A DNA stretch of 20,948 nucleotides from Lenisia limosa. Its lineage: Eukaryota > Breviatea. The position numbers and the translations under genes are program-made. The notes under the pieces are model-generated. The model did not search any database, was not told where the DNA came from, and saw only the letters and a program-made list of their open reading frames with translations. Positions within the stretch are counted from its first letter, which is position 1; each line of letters begins with the position of its first letter. The DNA is taken from contig LPNZ01006473.1 of assembly GCA_001655205.1 (NCBI GenBank), positions 1-20,948 of the forward strand, read 5' to 3'. Positions 10,401 through 18,100 of the stretch are shown in pieces.

Positions 10401-13400
10401 TGGAGTCGTTTGGGGTCATTGTCTTGAACTCGTCATCCTTGGCTCTCAGCATGCCCATTGCGTGCTGGTAGAACATGAGGCCTCCATCGTAGACGTTGAC
10501 AAAGTATTCCTTTTTCATCATGCTGTTGTTTTGAGGGTAGTATTCGGTCATGTTGACTAAGGGAGTGAGAACAATAACACAACTCACATGATGGAATCTC
10601 CCAATCATCTCTGAGGGGTTGGTACTTCAAGGAGTTCACAGCGTCATGATAGAGTGCAAGGTGGTTACGCAGGAAAATGTCGGTGCGAGATCGGAACGAG
10701 ATTTCATAATGCGGAGAATAGAGATTCGTGAGGTTGTTGAAACCAAGCTGTAGGGGTGAGCGTTAGAAACTGTTCGTGTATCATAGCTATGTGATGTGGG
10801 GCGGACCTGGGAGGACTTGCCAATTGCGAAGTAGATTGCATCCATGGAGACACCCTGAAGAGCAGCGTTGCGGTTTCCAGCACTCAGAACCTCCTAAAGA
10901 GGTAAGTACGCCAGTCGTTTGGAGACAAACCATGTAAACGTCAAGGCACGTGGACAAGCCTTCTTCAACGTTGTTGGAGAGGACGAAGAGTACAAGGAAG
11001 ACGGATCCGAAGATGGTCAGACAGAAGAGCATGTAGAACAGTACCATCTAAGCGAATCAGTAAGAACATGGGTAGAATAAACAAGGACACGCTTCAGACC
11101 TTGGTGATATTACCCGAACGAATATCCTGTGCATCAAGTGCAAGTTCAGATCTACAGTATTAAGGGACCAGGAATTGATGAAAGGGAAAAAAATAGCATT
11201 TCCCCCCCTAACTCAGCTTGGACGTACTCCATGCCTCCCGTGTGCTGTGAGTCACGATAAGACGATACACCACTCTGGCTGCTATGGGCGGACATGGTCT
11301 CAAGTTTCGACGACGCCGTGTCGTCAAATGCAGGAAGGTTACTAGCTTGGTTGATGTTGGAGTCAATCATGGTGGCGTGTGACCTAATGCGTGAAATTGT
11401 GTATTTGACGCTCTGAGTAAAATCGTTCAAGCATACTTCAGGAAGTCGGCCAAGGAATGGTCTCCGAGTGCTTCAATGGCACAGTCTGAGAACTTCTCCA
11501 GTACCACAGTAGATGAGGGAAAGTCCTTGAAGAGTTATAATGAGATGATGTCCCACCATCAGAATTTCCATCCATGACTTTCTCGCACGTCCTTGAAGAG
11601 CTTTGATACGGAATGCGAACTAAAATATCAAAATCAGTGGGAAACGTGTAGTCTGCGAAACAAGAGCAAGTAAGTAAAGAAGGGTGAGGAGAGCAACATC
11701 CTCCCACTTCAGTGACCTTCTCAGGATCAGCAGTGTCATTGAGCAAGAAGTACCACTTATCACGGATGGCCTTGAGGCACAAATGATGCAAACTGTAAAG
11801 TTACTCTAAATCGAAAGGCGGCCCACTTCAACGCCTCTCTTAGTCTCGAAAGGAACTCGGGGGATCCTTCGCCAAGTTGAGGCACAAGCCACCGCACTCG
11901 AAGTCTTTGGGCCTATTGCGTGAGAAAACTACCCGTGCTCTGTCTCAAAAAGTTTCAGTAGCCAATAAACTTGTCAACTCGAGAGCGATTCAAATGAGTG
12001 GGATCCATGCGATCCTTCACACCAGCAAACCTGATGGAGCTCAAACTGTTGCCGCATTGAAAGCGTATTGCTATTCAAAGATTTTCGGAGGAAGCGAATA
12101 GACTGAAGAGTTACCTCAGACCCTCGCAATTGCATATGGTGTAACATCACCCCCTGCATACCTCAACATTGGATCGTTTGCCAACAATGAGGAAATAGAG
12201 ATAAGAAAGCTTGAGGTCACCATCACGTGAGTATTCTCGGTACGCGGCTGTGAGGGGTGAATTCAGATATGGAGGTCATTGAGATTGTCCACCATCCGAT
12301 CAGACGACAAACCTTTGAAAACGGCCGCCGCAGCAAACATTGACGATTGGGACTGTGATGAATGCCTAAAAATGTCATTTTAAACAGTAAACAGTAGAAT
12401 ACGGGCTTTATCCATATAAAACCAGTGAAGATAGCCCCAAACCATCTACGTGAAAGAGTAACCATAGATGCGTGTGATTTGCTATTTAAGGATTCAGAGG
12501 AATGCTGGAGGTCTAGATGGGGTGAGAAAAATGGGAGAGAGTGTGTGTGTGTGTGAGGGAGAGAAAGAGAGATGTTCCTTACCTTTCGAACTGACGAGAA
12601 GATTCCAGCACTTCGAAATGTTGCCTTCATTCAAATCTGAAAAGGTCAATTTCCACTTCAAAAAGCAAAAAAACAGAACAGTAACAAAGATATTAATACG
12701 ATTATAGGAGTAGTATTTAAATGTACACTCAATCATAGATTCTGATATGATTCTCCATTACTGCTCATCAATTTATCAAATTCAAGCCGCATACAAACGA
12801 CAAAGAACATCGCCACTCCGGTGATGAACGCCGACAGCAGTGGCAGGGTGAAGTATAGGTCTTTCTGGATATCGACTGAAGACAGTAAGAAAATGGCAAT
12901 TGCAATAGACACCATTCAAATAGTTCATCCCCACTTACACAGACTCCAGTACATAATCGGAATACCAAAGCCAGCTGTCACTCCCATAAGGACCGACCTC
13001 TGATATGTCAGAAAAAAAATAATTAGAAAGTAGTGATCAAAATGTCTTGCCAATGAATTGATACTACCTCCCTCAAACGTAAATACTTAGCCTCGAGCTG
13101 GAGTGTGGAACCGACAACCCAACATTAAGACCAATGATAAGAAGAAAGACGGAGAGTATCCCGGCAACCAGACCAGAGTTCTCTGTTGACAGTGCCACCA
13201 CTTTAGATCGTGAGATCAATAAACTATCTCTCACCAGCAAGTATCAACTTGAGGAACAGCATTGTGATTGATGTATTTGGTGTATTAACTGACACAAACG
13301 TTGTAGAGAGCGGGTTAATCGAGACGTCACTGAAGGGTTAAATTCGCCAAAAGGATGTGCGAAAAATAATTTCTCCATTTCCAATCTTAAACCTTGGTAG

Positions 13401-14762
13401 CATTCCACAAACAAGTAAACATAAGGCAAGATCATCGGAAGGAAGAACAGGAGGGCGGCGGCAGAAACCCTTGATTTCGCATCTTGAGAGCATTCTGTGA
13501 AGTCGTTTGTGAAGCCATCAGCATTCTAAATCCATCAAAGAAATTGTGTGTCAAAATAGGGGGTGAGGGATGAAAGGTGGAACCCAATAGAGAAGACTAC
13601 TTGAGGCCCTAAAGCTCCAAATTAAAGAGTCAGCGACTGGACTCTCATAAAACAGATACCCCCCTCCTTTTTTTTCTTTCTTTCTTAAAAGTAATATACC
13701 GTTCAGAGAAATTACACACCTTCCTGTCTGCGAAAACAGTTTTTTTTTAGTTATCACATGACGCAACAACAACGCACAACTCCCAATATGCAAGTCCAGC
13801 ATACACTGCAAGTGGAGGCCTGTAGCCAGAACGCTTGTACCGTCGGTAGGAATAGTATTGTTGAGAAGAGCGAGAAGGCCGTGCTGAATAGCTTGTAGAT
13901 GAACTTGTTGAGCTTGTTGTTGACCTGGAGCGGTTATTTCAAACCATATATTGGACATATGGCAGAGAACGACCATAGTTTAATTTCTGAAGCAAGCTCA
14001 AGAGGTGGTCCCCATAAGTTTTTTTTTTTTTTTTTTNNNNNNNNNNNNNNNNNNNNNNNNNNNNNNNNNNNNNNNNNNNNNNNNNNNNNNNNNNNNNNNN
14101 NNNNNNNNNNNNNNNNNNNNNNNNNNNNNNNNNNNNNNNNNNNNNNNNNNNNNNNNNNNNNNNNNNNNNNNNNNNAGCCCAACTTGAACAGCTTCTCCCT
14201 TAGTCAATGACTGTACGCCATCACCCCCCCCCCCCTTCAATTACAATGATCAGCAGGACCAACAATCAACATGACTCAAAAAAACAGTGCTCGGAAGCGA
14301 GCGCCCCCTGACCGAATAAGTTACCAACTGATAGAGTGTCAAGGTTGCGAAGAAAAGGAAGGCAAGCGCAAGGTAGAGGGCCGCGTTCCAGATTTGAGAA
14401 TCATCCCAGGATGGTAGAGGGCCAGTCAGAAGCTTTGAGTCTTCAATGCTCCATCCATCATCACTAAAGAGTATAATGATTCATCCTCCCACATACCTTA
14501 CTACATCTGAGGAAGCCACAAAAATCAGGCCGATCAAGGAAACCGCCTCGAAAAGGTACCAAAAGTACACAATAAGTTGTATGAACTGTGAGAACTTCGA
14601 CTTATGGGCCCGAGTGGCGTCAGTGGGAAAATAAAACCTATCCCTGAGGCCAAATGCATTTGAAAGGAATGGGAAAAGCTTTCTGTTAAGGAACTTTTTT
14701 TTCCACGTCCTAGACTCACGCTTTTGGAGAGTTGATATAAAATCTAAAAATGAAACATCCAT
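4469..14762 (-). CDS. Tmc-like multi-TM receptor with PAS and class III nucleotide cyclase domain
   Basis: This is a single very large minus-strand gene, estimated from summed exons at 1,700-1,800 aa with about 50 introns. It starts at the ATG at 14762 ([10 protein letters not shown]). Order: about seven TM helices (12762-14762); a repeat region resembling Tmc/tiny-macrocysts proteins (about 11440-12636); a TM, an ectodomain and a second TM (about 10050-11047); a Ser/Pro-rich cytoplasmic linker (about 8770-9890); a TM with a second ectodomain (7657-8626); a TM pair (about 7384-7597); PAS (6475-7102); a helical linker (6129-6252); and the cyclase domain (4749-5714). It should make cGMP or cAMP from GTP or ATP at a membrane, with the ectodomains and PAS as sensors. 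Splice phases agree across nearly every junction I could test, which argues for one gene. Not fully resolved: exons within 11440-12030, the junction around 8770-9030, and the exon(s) between the helical linker and the catalytic domain, partly in the gap at 5986-6095. The directly read stop is TGA at 4469-4471; splicing to a further exon at 4379-4460 is possible. Confidence 0.87.
4749..5714 (-). other. Class III nucleotide cyclase catalytic domain (exons of the cyclase gene)
   Basis: Exons 5664-5714, 5434-5544, 5287-5377, 5156-5260, 5057-5119, 4957-5011, 4841-4913 and 4749-4806 join in phase. In order they give VTMFFSDV + VGFTSMSS (first metal-binding Asp), [11 protein letters not shown] (second metal Asp in GD), [45 protein letters not shown] (Asn and Arg of the transition-state pair in VNTASR) and [11 protein letters not shown]. 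All catalytic elements are present in one chain, so the domain is predicted active as a homodimer. The purine-selecting positions are mixed: Glu in VEVVGD as in guanylyl cyclases, but Thr where guanylyl cyclases have Cys (RFTLVGD). Substrate therefore cannot be assigned. A tail of about 80 residues follows (4469-4713). Confidence 0.93.
6129..7102 (-). other. PAS domain and signalling helix of the cyclase gene
   Basis: Exons 7054-7102, 6895-6952, 6767-6816, 6686-6732, 6475-6530 and 6129-6252 are phase-consistent. They read [20 protein letters not shown], then [19 protein letters not shown], then [10 protein letters not shown], then [19 protein letters not shown], then [14 protein letters not shown]. 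This is the PAS fold order: 'dpvlv', 'G.N....LG', 'G......l', 'dG...pvev', and a final strand before 'D.Te'. The helix that follows ([20 protein letters not shown]) is a charged, coiled-coil-like linker of the kind that joins PAS or H-NOX modules to cyclase domains. Ligand cannot be inferred. Confidence 0.75.
6377..6439. repeat. 63-bp inverted-repeat hairpin inside an intron (MITE-like)
   Basis: The ends form a perfect 15-bp inverted repeat (CAGTGACCGGGATAA at 6377-6391 against its complement at 6425-6439). It extends to 24 bp with two mismatches around a loop of about 15 nt. It lies in the 222-nt intron 6253-6474, which is several times longer than most neighbours. The CAGTG terminus recalls Tc1/mariner terminal repeats, but the flanks are TA on the left and AT on the right, so a clean TA duplication is not seen. 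Confidence 0.7.
7384..11047 (-). other. TM/ectodomain units and cytoplasmic linker of the cyclase gene
   Basis: The first unit has a TM helix ([20 protein letters not shown], about 10932-11047). An ectodomain follows (about 10250-10900; segments [69 protein letters not shown]). A second helix closes it ([20 protein letters not shown], about 10050-10132). The next exons (9270-9890) are Ser/Pro-rich and look like a flexible cytoplasmic linker. A second unit begins with [20 protein letters not shown] (8325-8626) and an ectodomain with Cys residues (exons 8233-8265, 8123-8172, 7914-7968, 7785-7862, 7657-7719). It closes with a hydrophobic pair ([20 protein letters not shown], 7519-7597 and up to 7441) that runs into the gap at 7300-7383. 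Two ectodomains, each bracketed by TM helices, suggest a multi-sensor receptor; the ligands are unknown. Confidence 0.65.
11440..12636 (-). other. Helical repeat region resembling Tmc (tiny macrocysts) proteins
   Basis: Exons 12583-12636, 12443-12512, 12313-12365, 12162-12247 and 12031-12102 join in phase. They give [40 protein letters not shown], and [20 protein letters not shown]. Further on come [20 protein letters not shown] and [20 protein letters not shown]. The pattern 'A..vfk.a...y..d..lkl.Y..FL......v..i.fl.ksl....l..rqqFe', followed by 'W..LL.d..dpeKv', matches my recollection of the TPR-like repeats of TmcB/TmcC-type proteins (known from Dictyostelium and other protists). The match is from memory of the pattern, not a search. 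Exons between about 11440 and 12030 are only partly resolved. Confidence 0.55.
12541..12555. repeat. GT/CA microsatellite in an intron of the cyclase gene
   Basis: A GT dinucleotide run of seven units sits in the intron 12513-12582. On the coding (minus) strand it reads as CA repeats followed by a CT-rich tract ahead of the acceptor at 12513, so it may double as a polypyrimidine tract. Confidence 0.8.
12762..14762 (-). other. N-terminal multi-TM block of the cyclase gene
   Basis: Phase-consistent exons: 14497-14762, 14325-14463, 13805-13924, 13393-13525, 13235-13288, 13112-13182, 12939-12999, 12762-12875. Hydrophobic helices in order: [115 protein letters not shown] and [19 protein letters not shown], plus a shorter hydrophobic stretch at [11 protein letters not shown] Cys-containing loop ([18 protein letters not shown]) lies between helices 3 and 4. 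The gap at 14037-14175 lies inside a 400-nt interval (13925-14324) whose flanking exons are already phase-compatible, so it may be purely intronic. Confidence 0.72.
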
Positions 14763-15193
14763 TTGAAGAGTGTTTTTTACTACTATTATTTTTCTACATC
14801 ACTCCTGCTTAAAATTATAAACCTGAAAACAAATTTGATAAAAAATTTGTTTTTTATACCCGAATTTTTGACTTAGATAGTTCTTTAAAAATAAGTTTAA
14901 GTACTCAATAAAGTAATTAATTTTGAGAAATTTTGGTTGTGCATACGCCTGAAATTCAGTCAAGATACAACACTAATTTCGATACTTCTGTCATTTTTGT
15001 GTGAGAGAAAAGTTCACTCAAATCACCAACTCACTCAGATTCACTTTTTTTTTTTTTTCCAATTTTTACGCGATATTGCGGNNNNNNNNNNNNNNNNNNN
15101 NNNNNNNNNNTTTAATTGTAGTTTTTGAACAATATAGGTTTACAATTTCTGTGAATTAGAATATTGGCTAAAACTTAATTTTAACGGGCTATC
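14763..15193. promoter_or_regulatory. AT-rich divergent intergenic region between cyclase and SMC1
   Basis: This 431-bp stretch, with a 29-nt gap at 15082-15110, separates the cyclase ATG (minus) from the SMC1 ATG (plus). It is clearly more A/T-rich than the coding regions and holds several poly-A/poly-T runs (e.g. around 14840-14860 and a T tract at 15046-15058). No coding exon was seen. A promoter role for both genes is inferred from position and composition; no defined element can be named. Confidence 0.45.
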
Positions 15194-18100
15194 ATGGCAG
15201 GAAGGCTTGTGAGGATTGAGGTGGAGAACTTCAAAAGTTACAAAGGCCACCAGATCATCGGTCCTTTTGGTGAGTTGGCTACGTTGAGGCCAAAGGTATA
15301 TTCAAGAATACTTTCGTAGTTTCTTTTGTTGGCAAATCTATATAGCTATCTTTGAATTTAGTGATCTTGAGAGCTAACAAGATATTCCAACAACCTAATC
15401 TTCTTTAGATAACTTTTCTTGTGTTATTGGGCCAAATGGTTCAGGTAAGGGTGGATTTCATATCACCGCGCCATTTTTGAAATGTTGATTCTTTTGCTTA
15501 CCATCTATCTGGAGTAAAATTCACTGACACAGGTAAATCTAATCTTATGGACGCCGTCTCTTTTGTCCTTGGTGTCAAAGCTGCTACCCTACGAGGACAA
15601 TCTATGAAAGTATGTTTTTCCATTCATCTTTGAAAGATGGATGTTTTCTTGAAAACTTTGATTATTTGATGAGAAAGTTTTACAAAAGTAGGATTTGATT
15701 TATTCCTCTACTGGAGAGAAGCCTTCTGGGAAGGCCGTTGTGACAGTTGTTTATGCTGAGGTGAGCTTGATACAAAGACTCTGCAAGAGTTATTGGAGTG
15801 TACCTCATTAATTAGGGGAATGAGAACACGCCTGAATATAAGGAAACGTATTTCAGCAGGACAGTTACTGCTGAGGGAAACACTGACTACCGATTCAACA
15901 GCGTAAGTCCTCACTTTTAATGCTCTGTTTCTTACTATTTAGCGAGTTGTGACTTTTGAAAACTATTCAAAGAAGCTGGCTGAACTTGGAGTGGTTCTCA
16001 AAGCCAAAAATTGCCTTGTATTTCAGGTTTGGGGGTAAGAATACTGAAACCCCACACAGTAAACGGTGCAAATAGCTTATCATGCAGGGAGATGTGGAAG
16101 GAATTGCCACGCGAAACCCCAAAGAATTGGCACAGTGGATCGAACATCTTTCGGGTTGGAGGGATTTTGCTTCTTGTTGTTGTTCGTACTCTTGCTGTTC
16201 TTGTTGTTCTTCTTTAATTGCGGTTTGTTGCTCAAAAAAGCACTGTAATAGCAGTCATGAACATGGTTTTGTTGACCCTTCAGGTTCGGACGAGTTCAAA
16301 ACCGAATATGAGAAGCTAAAACTCAGCAAGCAGGAGGCCGATGACGAGACGTACTTTGCAATGCAGAAGAAGAAGGGTGTTGCGTAGGAGGGCAGTGAGG
16401 GAGACTTCCATGGTCTGGTGTAATGTGTTTCACTTTCAGGGCTGAGAAGAAACAGTATCGCGAGCAAAAGGTTGAGGCAGATAAGTACCAGAGCCTGATG
16501 GACAAACGGGCTGATGTTCAGCACAGTGTTCGTCTTTGGGAGGCTTATCACACGGTCAGAAAGATTGAGAACATCACAGACGAGAAGGAGGCACTTGATG
16601 CGGTGAGTTGAATCCATTTTCTTACCATATTAATACCCCCTTATCGTGTAGGAGTTGGAGACGAATGAGCACCAGAATGAGGCTGCAGCCAACAGGCTGG
16701 ACGAGGGTTTGTGATATTGAACTTTGTCTCACTTCTTAGTCAAGACCAAGCAGGCCAAGTTGGAAAAGGAAACCCTGAAACTGAAACGGAAACGCTCAGC
16801 TCTCAAAACCAAGGACTCTGAGAAGGTATGGAAGATTTTACCCAACTGCGTATAAAGCTCGAATAATGACATTCACTTTTTTTTAGGCCACAGAGGCAGA
16901 TAAGGCAGCCCAAGCCCTCAAGAGAGCGGAAATGGATGTCAAAAAAGCCGAAAATATGATTGCTGAGAAGCAGGCTGAAATTGAACGCAGAGTGAGCCTC
17001 GTTGCTTATTTACACTTATCTTACTCAAACCTAAATTTCGATGATTGTTTATCCTTTAGGACGCAGATGTTGCCAGCTTAGAGAAAAAGCAGAAGAAAGC
17101 TAACGATGTTCTGAAGGCGTTCGAGGCTGAACATGACGATATGTCCCCTATCCATTTGGCCGACGCCCAATTAGACGAGTATAGAGAACTGTGAGATGGT
17201 ACAGGAAAACTGACCTTCACAGTGCTCTTTTTATTAACCCTTCTTACATTATAGTAAGGAGAAGGCCATTGCGACCGCTCAAAAGGACCAGTCAGCTCTC
17301 CAGAAGCTGGGAAGAGCCCAGAAGGGTGATGAGGCCGAACTCTCCGAAGTCAATGCCAAGGAGGAAGACATCAAGGCCAGCATCAGAAGTGTAGGCTGAT
17401 CCTGCCAATAGGGCGGTGCAAGTAGCTTTACTCACCCCTCACAGGAGAACGAGGCACTTGAAATGCTGGAAATTAGGCAGTCCAAGCTCGAGCGTGTCGG
17501 TATTGAGACCCGTGAACAGACCAAACTGAAAGAGACTGAGCTCTCAGAAGCGCGTTCCAAGCACAGAAATATTGAAGTATGTATTATAACTCAGCCGTGT
17601 TCTTTCAGTCTCCTTTAATAGTTTTTCTTTACCAAATTAGGGGAAAGTTGAGTCCATCCAAACCGATCTCAACGCAATTGTGGAGGAGATCCGAGAGATC
17701 AAGTCCGACAAGAAGGCTGCAGAGAAGGAGAGGCAGGTGAGGACCGGGACGGGACGGTGCTGACCAGTGTCTGTTGTACGTCGGCTCATTTTGCAGATTG
17801 ACGAGAATATGAAGCAGCTTTCTGAGGCCGTGGAGGGTGTCCACGATCGGATGGTCAACATTTGCACTCCAGCCCATGTAAGCTTTTCACTCCAATGACC
17901 TTTTTGACGCTTCAGCGTCGCTATGGCAAGGCAGTGGAAGCCGCCCTGGGCAAACACTGCGACTCGGTGGTGACGTCCACACGCAAGTCTGCTACGGACG
18001 CTGTGGAGTACTTGAGATCCCATCGTCTCGGCCGCTCCCGCTTCCTCCCAGTAGATTTCGTTGAAGTTCCGAAACAGGTATGCCAGAGGCAGCCGACAGT

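Noticed and set aside
12223-12630. 135-codon minus-strand ORF
   Set aside because: It is a mixture of two exons and introns with a microsatellite; splicing in phase gives the helical repeat region instead.
16155-16283. TTG/TTC-rich low-complexity stretch as a coding repeat in SMC1
   Set aside because: It lies in an intron: flanking exons join in phase (HLSG + SDEFKTEYEK) and match the SMC1 family without it.
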